Assembly: GCF_014647515.1 (NCBI RefSeq)
Contig: NZ_BMPI01000029.1
Span: 1-64,000 of the forward strand
From: Dactylosporangium sucinum
GTDB taxonomy: Bacteria; Actinomycetota; Actinomycetes; Mycobacteriales; Micromonosporaceae
DNA length: 64,000 nucleotides
Direction: 5' to 3'
Every line of letters starts with the position of its first letter. Positions within the stretch are counted from its first letter, which is position 1. The notes beneath the pieces were generated by a model. It ran no database searches. It was not told where the DNA came from and saw only the letters and a list, made by a program, of their open reading frames with translations. The position numbers and the translations under genes are program-made. Positions 24,292 to 33,465 of the stretch are shown one piece after another.

Positions 24292-24954
24292 ATGAGGGTG
24301 CTCGTGGTGGAGGATCACCGGACGTTGAGCGCACTGATCACGGCCGGCCTGCGCCGGGAGGCGATGGCCGTGGACGTGGCCCTGGACGGTCACGCCGCGC
24401 TGGAGCAGGTGGCCGCGACCCGCTACGACGTCGTGGTCCTCGACCGGGACCTGCCCGGGGTGCACGGCGACGAGGTGTGCCGCCGGATCGTGGCGAGCGC
24501 GGCGGACACCCGCGTGCTGATGCTCACGGCGGCCGGCACCGTCCGGGACCGGGTGGAGGGCCTCGGCCTGGGCGCCGACGACTACCTGCCGAAGCCGTTC
24601 GACTTCGCCGAGCTCGTGGCGCGCATCCGGGCGCTGGCCCGCCGCAGCACACCGGCGCTGCCCCCGGTGCTGGACAACGGCGACCTGACCCTGGATCCCA
24701 ACCGCCGGGTCGCGATGCGGGCCGGTCGGCGGCTGGACCTGAGCCCGAAGGAGTTCGCGGTCCTGGAGCACCTGCTCGCGGCCGCCGGCCGGGTCGTCCC
24801 CACCGAGGAGCTCCTCGAGCGGGTGTGGGACGACGCGACCGACCCGTTCACCAGCACGGTGAAGACCACCATCGGGCGGCTGCGCGCCAAGCTCGGCCAG
24901 CCGCCGGCCATCCACACCGTCCGCGAGGGCGGCTACCGGATCGGTGCACCGTGA
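24292..24954 (+). CDS. OmpR/PhoB-family response regulator
   Basis: The 220-residue protein has a receiver domain with acidic pocket VVEDHR (residues 5-10), phosphoacceptor D51 in VVVLDRDLPG, the switch Thr/Ser region MLTAAG and lysine in LPKPFD, then a winged-helix DNA-binding domain (about 125-218) with LSPKEFAVLEHLLAAAGRVV and TVREGGYRIG. ATG 24292 was preferred over GTG 24286 because AAGGA is spaced correctly for it. The stop overlaps the kinase GTG start (GTGA, 24951-24954), so both are translated together. It probably controls the divergent ABC exporter. Confidence 0.93.
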   Translation: MRVLVVEDHRTLSALITAGLRREAMAVDVALDGHAALEQVAATRYDVVVLDRDLPGVHGDEVCRRIVASAADTRVLMLTAAGTVRDRVEGLGLGADDYLPKPFDFAELVARIRALARRSTPALPPVLDNGDLTLDPNRRVAMRAGRRLDLSPKEFAVLEHLLAAAGRVVPTEELLERVWDDATDPFTSTVKTTIGRLRAKLGQPPAIHTVREGGYRIGAP

Positions 24955-26066
24955 CCCGCCCGGCACCGCGCCGCCGGCTGCGCACCCGGCTCGCGCTGCT
25001 GCACGCCGGGCTCGCCTTCGCCTGCGGGGCGCTGCTGCTGGCCTTCGTCAACGTGCCGTTCGTCAGCGCCGGCCACATCGCCAACAAGCCGGCAGCCGGA
25101 CCACCCACCGACGCCCGGACCACGGGCAACGTGGGCGAGGTGCTGCGATACTCGGCCGTGGCGCTGGTCGTCATCGCCGGCCTGTCGATCGCGCTCGGCT
25201 GGCTGGTCGCCGGGCGGGCGCTGCGGCCCCTGGCCCTGATCACCTCGACCGCCCGCACCATGTCCGCGGACAACCTGGCCGGCCGGCTGAGCGTCCCGGC
25301 CCGCTACCGGGAGTTCGCCGACCTCGCCGACACGCTCGACGGCCTGGTGCGGCGGCTGCACGGGTCGTTCACGGCGCAGCGGCAGTTCATCGCCAACGCC
25401 TCCCACGAGCTGCGCACCCCGCTGACCGTGCAACGGACCCTGCTGCAGCTCACCGTCGCCGACCCCGACGCCACCGCCGACACGCTCCGGGCGACCTGCC
25501 ACGAGCTGCTGGAGCTCGGCCAGCAGCAGGAGCACCTGATCGACGCGCTGCTCACCCTGGCCAGCGGCTACCAGCCGATCGAGCACTGGGAGCCGTTCGA
25601 CCTCGCCGAGCTGACCCGGAAGGTCGTCCTGGACCACCGCGCCGAGGCGGAGGAGCGCGGCATCAGCGTCCGCACGGCGCTCGACCCGGCCACCGTGACC
25701 GGCGACCCGCGCCTGGCCGCGAGCCTCGTCACCAACCTCGTCGACAACGCCTTACGCCACAACATCCCCGGCGGGACGGTGGCGATCGCCACGACGGCGA
25801 CCGGCCGCCTCACGGTCGGCAACACGGGCACGCCGATCCCGCCGGCCGAGACCAGCCGCCTGTTCCAGCCGTTCCAGCGGCTCGGCACCGACCGCACCGA
25901 CCAGACCAGCGGGCACGGCCTCGGCCTGGCCATCGTCGCCGCCATCGCCCACGCCCACCGCGCCCCGCTCGCCGCCCAGCCCCGGCCGGAAGGAGGCCTC
26001 CAGGTCACCGTCGACTTCCCACCCGCGCTGACGGGCGGCAGCACGACACTGCGGCGCACGACCTGA
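24951..26066 (+). CDS. Sensor histidine kinase
   Basis: The 371-residue membrane kinase has two N-terminal helices (about residues 12-34 and 66-86) flanking a short external loop of only about 30 residues, then HAMP (AGRALRPLALITSTARTMSADN), the H-box FIANASHELRTPLTVQ and a HATPase domain with NLVDNALRHN, the weakly conserved G1 region and GHGLGLAIVAAIA. The minimal extracytoplasmic loop indicates sensing within the membrane or through a partner, as in BceS/LiaS-like systems that watch ABC transporters. It is translationally coupled to the response regulator. Confidence 0.93.
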   Translation: MTRPAPRRRLRTRLALLHAGLAFACGALLLAFVNVPFVSAGHIANKPAAGPPTDARTTGNVGEVLRYSAVALVVIAGLSIALGWLVAGRALRPLALITSTARTMSADNLAGRLSVPARYREFADLADTLDGLVRRLHGSFTAQRQFIANASHELRTPLTVQRTLLQLTVADPDATADTLRATCHELLELGQQQEHLIDALLTLASGYQPIEHWEPFDLAELTRKVVLDHRAEAEERGISVRTALDPATVTGDPRLAASLVTNLVDNALRHNIPGGTVAIATTATGRLTVGNTGTPIPPAETSRLFQPFQRLGTDRTDQTSGHGLGLAIVAAIAHAHRAPLAAQPRPEGGLQVTVDFPPALTGGSTTLRRTT

Positions 26067-26216
26067 CCGACCGGCAATGGGCGGCGCCGCGGCCGGTCGC
26101 GTCGGTGGGCGAGAACGGGGCGGCGCCCGACATCCAGCACGGCTGGCCGGCTCGGCGTGACGAACTCGGCGGGTGGACCACCGGTCCTACGTACCGCAAC
26201 GGTCCCGAGTGAGCCC

Positions 26217-26660
26217 TCACGAGCTGCCGGCGCGGAGCGTGGCGATCGCCTGCTCGATGCGCCGTAGGCGTGTCTCGGGCTTCTTCGCGCTCTCGATGGC
26301 GAGGACGTGCTCGCGGCGGTGGGTGTGCGCCAGGCCGTCCCAGGCGGCGCGGGTCGCCGGGTCGGCGTCCAGTGCGGCGGTGAGGTCCGGGGGCTCGGCC
26401 ACGACGCGGGGCTCGGTGTCCAGCTCCAGGTCGACCTCGACCTCCTCGCCGACCGTGACGCCCGCCGCCCGGCGGTTGGCGTTGCTCAGGCCGAGCAGGT
26501 GGCGGCCGCGCATGATGGCCACCCGGCTCTTCCACGAGTGGCCGTTGACCGTGATCGTCACCGGTGGCCGGGCGCCGCCGCCGAGCGCCTCGACGATCTC
26601 CGGCGGGACCTCCAGGCCGCGCATCGGCTCCGGAGGCTCTACGTGCGTGCGGAACCTCAT
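26217..26660 (-). CDS. DUF1905 / YdeI-OmdA family protein
   Basis: The 147-residue cytosolic protein has an N-terminal DUF1905 beta-barrel part (MRFRTHVEPP, VPPEIVEALGGGARPPVTIT, AGVTVGEEVEVDLELDTEP) and a C-terminal bacteriocin-protection (YdeI/OmpD-associated) helical part (LTAALDADPATRAAWDGLAHTHRREHVLAIESAKKPETRLRR is split over residues 92-133). Relatives are reported to protect against some bacteriocins or to be stress proteins; the molecular role is unclear. ATG 26660 is preferred because GGAGG lies nine bases upstream, while the more distal ATG at 26669 touches it directly. Confidence 0.87.
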   Translation of the reverse strand: MRFRTHVEPPEPMRGLEVPPEIVEALGGGARPPVTITVNGHSWKSRVAIMRGRHLLGLSNANRRAAGVTVGEEVEVDLELDTEPRVVAEPPDLTAALDADPATRAAWDGLAHTHRREHVLAIESAKKPETRLRRIEQAIATLRAGSS

Positions 26661-26784
26661 GAGGTGCATCCTCCCTCACCCGGCCCCGCCGGCGTGGCGG
26701 GGCCAGGCACCGCGCGGTCGAACGTCGAACGTCGTGCGTGGTCCCGCCGAGGTGGTGGGGAGCCGATGACGTAGCCTGCCAGCG

Positions 26785-27348
26785 GTGGACAGCGCAGCGG
26801 GGCCGCCGGTCCGGATCTGCACGATCGGGCACGGCGCCCGGGAGATCGGGGCGTTCCTGGCGATCCTCACCGAGGCGGGCGTCGACACGCTGGTCGACGT
26901 GCGCCGCTACCCTGGGTCACGGCGGCATCCGCAGTTCGGCCGCGACGAGCTCGCCGGGGCCGTTCGCGGGGCCGGCCTGCGGTACACCTGGGAAGGCGAA
27001 ACCCTCGGCGGACGCCGGCACGGGCAGCCGGGCTCCCGCCACACCGCGCTGCGCAACGCCGCGTTCGCCGCGTACGCCGACCACATGGACACCCCGGCGT
27101 TCCGCGCCGCGGTCGACGACCTGATCGACCGGGCGCGGACCGGGCTGCCCGCGATCCTCTGCGCCGAGACGCTGTGGTGGCACTGCCACCGCATGCTCGT
27201 CGCGGACGCGCTGGTGCTGCGCGGGGTGGTGGTCGAGCACCTGCTCGACGTGGGCTCCCGGCAGCCGCACCGGCTCACCGAGGGGGTGCGCCGCGGCGCC
27301 GACGGCTGGCCGGTCTACGACGCGCAGCCGACGCTGCCGGGCCTGTGA
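26785..27348 (+). CDS. DUF488 family protein
   Basis: The 187-residue protein is a DUF488 member. It shows the family's ICTIGHGAREIGAFLAILTEAGVDTLVDVRR start, GSRRHPQF, the YTWEGETLGG block and ILCAETLWWHCHRMLVAD, in which the Cys (AE) and the WHCHR residues are the most conserved. No biochemical role is established for the family. The GTG start lies at 26785. The gene stands alone and converges with the kinase gene 8 bp downstream. Confidence 0.9.
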   Translation: MDSAAGPPVRICTIGHGAREIGAFLAILTEAGVDTLVDVRRYPGSRRHPQFGRDELAGAVRGAGLRYTWEGETLGGRRHGQPGSRHTALRNAAFAAYADHMDTPAFRAAVDDLIDRARTGLPAILCAETLWWHCHRMLVADALVLRGVVVEHLLDVGSRQPHRLTEGVRRGADGWPVYDAQPTLPGL

Positions 27349-27355
27349 CCTGGCA

Positions 27356-29035
27356 TTATGCGGCCGGTGTGGTGACGCAGGCCCAGCTGTCCTGGGCGGC
27401 GGGGGAGTAGGCGGAGACGCCGGCGGCGTTGAACGCGCGCACCTTGAAGCACATGTAGGTGCCCGGCGCGAGGCCGTCCCAGGTGTACGAGGTGGCGTTG
27501 GCGCCGGTGTTCCTCGATGTCGAGCCGTTGATGACGGTGAATCCGGTCTCGTCGCCCGAGTTGTCCGCCCACTGCAGCCGGACGGCGGTGGCGCCGACGG
27601 CCGTGGCCGACAGGTTGGACGGTGCCGCCGGCCCGGTGCCGCCCTGGCTGGTGGCGCAGACCCAGTCCTGCTGCGCGGCGGGGAAGTACGCGGACGCGCC
27701 CGCGGCGTTGAACGCGCGCACCTTGAAGCACATGTACGTGTCGGGCGCGAGCCCGTCCCAGTTGAGCGTCGTCGTGTCGGCGCCGACGTTCCTCGACGTC
27801 GCGCCGTTGATGACGGTGAATCCGGTCTCGTCGCCCGAGTTGTCCGCCCACTGCAGCCGGATGGTGGTGGCGTTCACGGGTGTCGCTTTGAGCTTGGTGG
27901 GTACCGCGGGCAGCCCGGCCCCGGCGGTGCGCGTCGGCGACGGCGGGCCGGCCACCATGGCCGGACCGGTCGCGCCGGCGCCGGGCGAGGTCGCCGCCTG
28001 GCCGGCCGCGCCGGACGCCGCCGAGAGGCCGGCCTCCTCCGCGCCGCCGGTCGCACCGGGGATGCCCGCCGCCTGGTCCGGCCCCTCCGGGTCGTCGCCG
28101 CGGCCGAGCGTGAGCACCGCGCCCACGGCGACCGCGACCGCCAGCACGGCGGTCCCGGCGACGAGCAGCCGCCGGGTGACGGCCGACCGGTCGCGGGCCC
28201 GCAGCGGCACCGTCCGGGCCGACTCGGCCGCCATCGCCTGCCGGGCCGCGGCGGCGAACGCGGCCCCCGACGGCCAGCGCTCCGCCGGGTCCTTCGCCAG
28301 CGCGCGCAGCACGACCTCGCGGACGCCGGACGGTACATCCTGGGGCAGCGGCGGCGGCTCGTCGTTGGCGTGCCGCAGCGCGATCTGCAGCAGGCTCTCG
28401 CCCTCGAACGGCAGCCGGCCGGCCAGGCACTGGTACGCGACGACGCCCAGCGAGTAGATGTCGGACCGGGCGCTCGCCGGCTGGCCGCCGGCCCGCTCGG
28501 GCGCGATGTACGAGGCGGTGCCGAGCAGCAGCCCGGTCGAGGTCTGGTGGGTCGCCGCCGCCGACCGGGCGATGCCGAAGTCGGTGAGCACCGCGCTGCC
28601 GTCGGGGCGCAGCAGCAGGTTGGCCGGCTTGACGTCGCGGTGCGTCACGCCCTTCTCGTGGGCCGCGTGCAGGGCGTCGGCCGCCTCGGCGGCCAGCCGC
28701 ATCGTCGCCTCGGCGCCGAGCCGGCCGCGGTCCAGGGCGCGGGCCAGCGACTCGCCCTCGATGTACTTCATGACCAGGTAGACCCCGGCGGCCGGGTCGT
28801 CACCGAAGTCGTACACGTCGACCACGCCGGGGTGGCTGATCGTGGCCATGGTGCGCGCCTCGGCCCAGAACCGCTCGATGAAGGAGGGGTCGTCGGACGG
28901 CGCCCGCAGCAGCTTGACCGCGACCGTGCGCCCGAGCACCCGGTCCGAGCCCTGCCACACGTCGCCCATGCCGCCGCTGGCGATGTGCCGCGTGATCTCG
29001 TACCGCCCGGCCAGCACCGTTCCCGCGTCGATCAA
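27356..29035 (-). CDS. Membrane Ser/Thr protein kinase with two fibronectin-III repeats
   Basis: The 559-residue PknB-type kinase has a glycine loop [12 protein letters not shown] lysine K41, HRDVKPAN (H132-N139), DFG 152-154 and APE in YIAPERAG. A single membrane helix follows near residues 290-312. The outside part has a Pro/Ala/Thr linker and two near-identical FN3-like modules of about 93 residues (each with [19 protein letters not shown] and [13 protein letters not shown]), the DNA copies being about 279 bp apart. TTG 29035 was chosen because AAAGGGG lies five bases upstream and the family's [13 protein letters not shown] start follows at once. The frame stays open further upstream into the macro-domain remnant. 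The FN3 modules probably bind a cell-wall or protein ligand. Confidence 0.9.
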   Translation of the reverse strand: MIDAGTVLAGRYEITRHIASGGMGDVWQGSDRVLGRTVAVKLLRAPSDDPSFIERFWAEARTMATISHPGVVDVYDFGDDPAAGVYLVMKYIEGESLARALDRGRLGAEATMRLAAEAADALHAAHEKGVTHRDVKPANLLLRPDGSAVLTDFGIARSAAATHQTSTGLLLGTASYIAPERAGGQPASARSDIYSLGVVAYQCLAGRLPFEGESLLQIALRHANDEPPPLPQDVPSGVREVVLRALAKDPAERWPSGAAFAAAARQAMAAESARTVPLRARDRSAVTRRLLVAGTAVLAVAVAVGAVLTLGRGDDPEGPDQAAGIPGATGGAEEAGLSAASGAAGQAATSPGAGATGPAMVAGPPSPTRTAGAGLPAVPTKLKATPVNATTIRLQWADNSGDETGFTVINGATSRNVGADTTTLNWDGLAPDTYMCFKVRAFNAAGASAYFPAAQQDWVCATSQGGTGPAAPSNLSATAVGATAVRLQWADNSGDETGFTVINGSTSRNTGANATSYTWDGLAPGTYMCFKVRAFNAAGVSAYSPAAQDSWACVTTPAA

Positions 29036-29154
29036 CGCGACCCCTTTCGCAGGCCGGACCCTGGACCCCCGTCCGGAACGCACTCTAGCGGTGGACGCAA
29101 GCCGGGTAGGAACCGTGTCGTTTGTCCGGCGTGCCCGCCCCGAACACCAAGGCG

Positions 29155-29392
29155 AGCGCGGGTCCGCCTGCCTGACCCGTTCGGCGACCTGGCGGGTGTC
29201 GTCGTCGAACAGGACGAGGCGGATGAGGTCGATGCCCGGCGGTGGCGTCCGCAGCGCGGTCGCCGGGCCGCCCTTGCGGTGGATCGCGCCGTCGACCCCG
29301 CCGCCGCCCAGCAGCGACGAGTTCGCCGCGTTGACGACGGCGTCCACCCGCTCGGCGGTGATGTCCCCGGTGACCAGCTCGATCGACGTCAC
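29155..29392 (-). pseudogene. Macro-domain (ADP-ribose-binding) gene with central deletion
   Basis: From GTG 29392 the translation begins exactly like an ADP-ribose-1''-phosphatase/O-acetyl-ADP-ribose deacetylase ([20 protein letters not shown], then [19 protein letters not shown]). It then jumps directly to the last strand of the domain ([18 protein letters not shown]). About 100-110 residues that normally hold the GEAxxTxGY loop and the GISTGVYGYP-type second ligand loop are missing, so the pocket cannot form. The start overlaps the stop of the transglutaminase-like gene (GTGA), so the intact ancestor was the next gene of that operon. The remaining frame has no stop and runs into the kinase gene. 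Confidence 0.85.
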
Positions 29393-30612
29393 GGCCCAGC
29401 CTCGGCGGCCCGGCGGGCGTCGGCGGCGGCGAGCCCCGCGCGCATCGCCTCCCGTTCCGCGGGGTCCCACGGACCGGAGCCGGCCAGCGGGATCTCCGTC
29501 ATGAAGCGCCGCTCGGCCTCCGGGATCAGCGCGGCCACGCGGTCGGGGTCCGTCGCCGCGGCCGCGTACAGGTCCGGGCCGTCGGCGTAGAACAGGTCGA
29601 CGACGACGAGCCGCCCGTCCGCGCCGCGCATCACGTTGGCCGGGTTGTCGTCCAGCGGCCCGCACCACGGCAGGTCGCGCCGGGCCCGCTCGTGGACGCT
29701 GCGCACGACGTCGACCAGCTCGGCGACCTCCGGGGAGCGCTCGGCGATCGCCCGGTGGAACGCGGCGGCGGCCGCGTGGGGGACGGGTTCGAGCCACTCC
29801 AGCACCTGCAGGTCACCGCCCCCGGCCAGCCGGCGGTGCGCGTACAGCGCCGGAACCTGGCGGGTGTGCGCGGCCTCGCGGTACAGGGCGGCGGTGTACG
29901 GGCCGGTCGGGTCGAACGGGCTGATCCGCGCGGCCGCCGTGCCGTCGGGCGAGCGCAGCGCGATCGCCCAGTCGCCGGCGCCGCACGGGCGCCACCCCTG
30001 CCGCAGGAGCGCCTGCTCCACCGCGCGATGGTCGGGGCCGAGCGGTTCGCCGGGCAGGCCCGCGGTGCGCAGGGTCAGCACGTCGGTCCTGGCGCGCAGC
30101 GCGGCCAGCACACCCGGGTCCGCGGCGGCGTACACCGGCTCGTAGTCGCGCTCGCCCGCCGAAGGGTCGACGGTGAACGCGAGCCGCGGCCCGTCCAGCG
30201 AGAACTGGGCGTCGACGCCCGGCCTGTTTCCGCGAGGGTCCTGCCGGTGCCATCTTCCATCCAGGTGTACCGCCACGAGCCCGTGCAGCACGAACCCGCC
30301 GTCGCCCGTCGCGAGGCGCTGGTAGCACAGCCCGGCGGGCACGCCCTCGGCCCGCAGCAGCGCGGCGAGCAGGTGGGATTTGGCGTAGCACAGCCCGACG
30401 CGGTGTTCGAGCACCTCGGCGGCGGTGACGGTGACCCGCGGGTCGTCGGCGTCGAAGGAGTGGCGCACCTCGTCGCGCACGAACTCGTAGGCCGCGCGGG
30501 AGAACCCCACGTCGTCGGGGTGCCGGCCGCGCAGCCGGGCCGCGGCCGCGCGCACGGCCGGGTGGTCGGCCTGCACGACGTCGTCGGCGGCGAGGAACGG
30601 GTCGATCACCAC
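29389..30612 (-). CDS. Transglutaminase-like domain fused to kinase/APH-like domain
   Basis: The first half of this 407-residue protein is a transglutaminase/protease-like domain with the triad C75 ([10 protein letters not shown]), H110 ([10 protein letters not shown]) and D125 (HRQDPRGN). The second half, from about residue 210, has the outline of an aminoglycoside-phosphotransferase or kinase fold: [11 protein letters not shown], a helix [20 protein letters not shown], a hinge [11 protein letters not shown], then [14 protein letters not shown] (catalytic-loop-like D and N, 321-327) and [10 protein letters not shown] (metal-binding Asp). The GTG at 30612 is followed by a second GTG codon. 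The combination suggests modification of a protein or small amine substrate next to Ser/Thr kinases. The kinase-fold assignment is my reading of motifs. Confidence 0.8.
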   Translation of the reverse strand: MVIDPFLAADDVVQADHPAVRAAAARLRGRHPDDVGFSRAAYEFVRDEVRHSFDADDPRVTVTAAEVLEHRVGLCYAKSHLLAALLRAEGVPAGLCYQRLATGDGGFVLHGLVAVHLDGRWHRQDPRGNRPGVDAQFSLDGPRLAFTVDPSAGERDYEPVYAAADPGVLAALRARTDVLTLRTAGLPGEPLGPDHRAVEQALLRQGWRPCGAGDWAIALRSPDGTAAARISPFDPTGPYTAALYREAAHTRQVPALYAHRRLAGGGDLQVLEWLEPVPHAAAAAFHRAIAERSPEVAELVDVVRSVHERARRDLPWCGPLDDNPANVMRGADGRLVVVDLFYADGPDLYAAAATDPDRVAALIPEAERRFMTEIPLAGSGPWDPAEREAMRAGLAAADARRAAEAGP

Positions 30613-30645
30613 CCGCCGAGCCTACCGCTCAGCGCCGGGCCGGGG

Positions 30646-32142
30646 TCAGCCGCTGGCGCTCAGGGCCGGGGCCGGTGCCGTGTTCGCGGGGGCGGAGGGT
30701 TCGGGGGCCGAGGTGGCCGGAGCCGAACCGGTCGGGGTCGGCTGCGGGTTCTGGGTCGCCGGGACCTCGTCGGACGGCTGGGGGCCGCCGCCACCGCCGG
30801 GCTGGGTGCCGGTGGTCGCGGCGGGGGCGGTCGAGGGCTGCTGGGACGAGCCGCCGGCCGAACCGCCCGGGCCGGTGCGGGTCTGGCCGCCGCTGACGCC
30901 GGTGGCGGGTGCGCCGGTGCCGGTGGGTGCGGGGTCGTCGCCGGGGCCGTGGAAGATGGTGTCCGGGCCGGTGAGGGGCAGGGCGGCGAGGACCGCGATC
31001 AGGGCCAGCAGGCCGAGGAACCACAGGGCCGCCGAGCGGCGGGGAAACCCCGCCCCGGCACCCACGCCGCCCGTGCCGCCCGTGCCGCCCACGCCGCCCA
31101 CGCCGCCCGCGCCGCCCACGCCGCCCGCGCCGCCCGTGCCGCCCGTGCCGCCCGTGCCGCCCGTGCCGGCCAGCGGCGCGGTCGCGCCGAGTTCGGCCGT
31201 CCCGGGACGCCCAGCCGGACCGGAAGGCCCGGAAAGCCCGGCGAGTCCGGCCGGACCCGCAGCACCGGCGGCGCCCGCCAGACCGGCGGCGCCCGCAAGA
31301 GCAGCCGGCCCGCCCGCATCGGGCCCGATCGCCGCGGCCGCGGCGTCGGCGGCCTCGGCCAGCGCGGCGGCCGACTCGTAGCGGTCCGCCGGGCGCTTGG
31401 CCAGCGCCGTCGCGATCAGGTCGCGCACCGGGGCCGGCACGTCCGGCGGGAGCGGCGGCGGCGTGTCGTTGAGGTGGTGGACCGCGACCGTCACCGGGTT
31501 GTCGCCGACGAACGGCGGGCGGCCGGCCACGCAGTGGTACGCCACCGCGCCCAGCGCGTAGACGTCCGTCGCCGGGCCCGTGCGCTGCTTCGACACCTGC
31601 TCGGGCGCGATGTACAGGGCCGTGCCCACCACGTCGTTCGTTCCCGTGATCGCGGCCAGCGCCGGGGAGCGGGCGACGCCGAAGTCGACCAGGACCACCG
31701 TGCCGTCCGGCTGGATGATCAGGTTGCCGGGCTTGACGTCGCGGTGGACGATGCCGGCGGCGTGGGCCGCCTCCAGCGCGCGGGCCGCCTGCCCGACGAC
31801 CGCCATCGCCGCCGGCGGGTCGATCCGGCCCTCCTCGGCGATGCGCTGGTCGAGCGGTCGGCCCTCGATGTACGCCATCACGATGTAGGCGCCGCTCGCG
31901 CCCTGGCCGTAGTCGTAGACGCCGGCGATGCCGGGGTGGCGCAGCGCCGCCATCGCCTTCGCCTCGTGGTGGAAGCGGGTCTGGAACTCCCGCTCGGCGG
32001 CCGGACCCCGGTTGAGCAGCTTGACCGCGACGGTCCGCCCCAGCAGGGTGTCGGTGGCGCGCCAGACCTGGCCCATGCCCCCGGTCGCGATGGGGTCGTC
32101 GAGCCGGTACCGGTCGCTGAGCAGGTCGCCTTGGCTGAGCAC
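30646..32142 (-). CDS. Membrane Ser/Thr protein kinase with Gly-rich collagen-like linker
   Basis: The 498-residue kinase has ATGGMGQVW, ATP lysine K41, HRDVKPGN (133-140), DFG 153-155 and YIAPEQV. After the kinase domain (about residue 275) comes an intracellular linker of Gly-X-Y type (GPAGLAGLSGPSGPAGRPG) and a GGT/GGV/GGA run encoded by a 9-bp minisatellite, then one membrane helix (LWFLGLLALIAVLAALPL) and a Pro/Thr/Ser-rich external tail of about 120 residues without a recognisable fold. GTG 32142 is adopted because the PknB-type VLSQGDLLSDRYRL start follows; TTG 32172 is possible. It lies between two blocks of gene remnants. Confidence 0.88.
   Translation of the reverse strand: MLSQGDLLSDRYRLDDPIATGGMGQVWRATDTLLGRTVAVKLLNRGPAAEREFQTRFHHEAKAMAALRHPGIAGVYDYGQGASGAYIVMAYIEGRPLDQRIAEEGRIDPPAAMAVVGQAARALEAAHAAGIVHRDVKPGNLIIQPDGTVVLVDFGVARSPALAAITGTNDVVGTALYIAPEQVSKQRTGPATDVYALGAVAYHCVAGRPPFVGDNPVTVAVHHLNDTPPPLPPDVPAPVRDLIATALAKRPADRYESAAALAEAADAAAAAIGPDAGGPAALAGAAGLAGAAGAAGPAGLAGLSGPSGPAGRPGTAELGATAPLAGTGGTGGTGGTGGAGGVGGAGGVGGVGGTGGTGGVGAGAGFPRRSAALWFLGLLALIAVLAALPLTGPDTIFHGPGDDPAPTGTGAPATGVSGGQTRTGPGGSAGGSSQQPSTAPAATTGTQPGGGGGPQPSDEVPATQNPQPTPTGSAPATSAPEPSAPANTAPAPALSASG
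31061..31168. repeat. 9-bp minisatellite in kinase linker, 12 copies
   Basis: Twelve imperfect head-to-tail copies of CCCGTGCCG-type units (variants CCCACGCCG and CCCGCGCCG) encode Gly-Gly-Thr/Val/Ala triplets of the second Ser/Thr kinase. Slippage would change linker length in frame. Confidence 0.88.
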
Positions 32143-32168
32143 CTCGTCGGGATACCCAGGAAAAGCGA

Positions 32169-33060
32169 TCAATATGCGCCGGGCGCCTCGACCACGCCGA
32201 CCTCGCCGGTGCGGCGCAGCTTCTGCCAGCGTAGCCGGCGGCCGGTGATCGCGGTGACCGCCGAGTACAGCAGGACCAGGTACATCACCTGGCGGTACAC
32301 GAGCTGCTGCAACGGCAGCGTCCACAAGGGACGCATCGGCTCGCGGTCCAGGCGGAAGGCGAGGATCGCGGTCACCACGTGCACGACCAGCATCGCCAGC
32401 CACCCGGCGGCCGTCACCGTCTGGTCGAGGAAGAACGTGCCGTAGATGTCCAGCAGGGGCGCCAGCAGCGGCAGGAGCACGCTGAACAGGGTGATGAAGG
32501 GCAGCGCCCGCCGCCCGAGCCGCCCCGACGCCCCGCAGTCGCGGATCGCCGCGCGATGCTTCCAGAGTGCCTGCATGGTCCCATAGCTCCAGCGGTACCG
32601 CTGGATCCACAACTGCGACAGGGTGGCCGGCGCCTCCGCGACGTTGCCGAGGCCGAGCGCCTCCACGGCCTCGGCGGTGCCGTCGGTGGAGGCGTCGTCG
32701 ACCACGATGACCTCGACCTCACGGTGCGCGGAGAGCGCGAGGGAGCGCACCGCCGACCGTCTCCGAGGCGATCGGTGGGGTGCTCGTGAACCGGTAGCCG
32801 CGCTGCTGCAGCTGCGGGATGAGCCGGTCGAGGGCGGCGACGGTCTGCGCGCGGTCGCCGCCGGCGTCGTGGAAGAGCACGACGGCGCCGTCCTGGTCCT
32901 GCGGGGTCGCGCCGCGCACGATCGCGTCGACGCCGGGCCGCGACCAGTCGCGGCTGTCGAGGTCGTTGAGGACGGTCACGTACCCCTGCCGGGCGGTCTC
33001 CTGGACCGTGGACCAGTCCTGGTCGTCCAGCGCGTCGGGGAACGACGGCCTGCCGGCGCT
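32169..33060 (-). pseudogene. Remnant of polysaccharide deacetylase / GT2 glycosyltransferase gene
   Basis: Three pieces of one large actinobacterial envelope gene are present in order. At about 33050-32780 lies the end of a polysaccharide deacetylase domain (SFPDALDDQDW, GYVTVLNDLDSRDWSRPGVD, GAVVLFHDAGGDR). After a frame change, 32750-32670 holds the start of a GT-A domain (REVEVIVVDDASTDGTAEAV). This is fused directly to the C-terminal part (PATLSQLWIQRYRWSYGTMQ and three membrane helices, to 32169). The N-terminal region, most of the GT-A catalytic domain including its DxD, and the linker helix are missing. At least two deletions and one frameshift have inactivated it. Intact relatives are about 1000 residues. 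Confidence 0.82.
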
Positions 33061-33094
33061 GATCGCGCGGGCGGGCCCCGGCCCGGCGGCGGGC

Positions 33095-33298
33095 GTGCCG
33101 GAGCAGGCCTGGCTGGAGACGTTCCTCGACGCCCGCTCCGACACGCTGCGCCACCCGCACGACGCGGCGACCCACACGGTGTGGGCGGACTCGGCCGGCC
33201 GCGCCGCCGCGCTGCGCGACCTGATGGAGGCCGACGAGCACCAACTCGACCCGCCGCTGCACGTCGACGTCTCCGGCGACGAGCACGAACTGCGCTGA
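33095..33298 (+). CDS. Short ORF, probable 3' remnant of an unidentified gene
   Basis: This 67-codon frame reads VPEQAWLETFLDARSDTLRH and continues with WADSAGRAAALRDLMEADE, then LDPPLHVDVSGDEHELR to the stop. The composition and helix pattern look like genuine protein rather than noise, but there is no ribosome site. It begins where the oppositely oriented deacetylase remnant ends, so it is most simply the C-terminal end of a second gene cut by the same rearrangement. I do not recognise the family. Confidence 0.4.
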   Translation: MPEQAWLETFLDARSDTLRHPHDAATHTVWADSAGRAAALRDLMEADEHQLDPPLHVDVSGDEHELR

Positions 33299-33465
33299 GC
33301 GTCCGCTTCGAGCCCGGGACGATGTCCGGCCCACGCGGCCGGGTCGGGACGCGCGGCGGCAACGTGGCAGACGGCTCCGCCCAGCGTATCGTCCGTGCGA
33401 ACGCGCCGAGGCGCGGTCCTCGTCCTGGTAGACTCCGGGATTCAGCGGCCGGTAGGAGGTGCGGA

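Noticed and set aside
27356-29392. A single macro-kinase fusion protein as the main product
   Set aside because: The frame is open, but the kinase has its own AAAGGGG ribosome site and the macro part is deleted through its binding pocket; kept as a possibility only.
31061-31168. CRISPR-like array
   Set aside because: The 9-bp units are contiguous, without spacers, and are in frame within a kinase gene.
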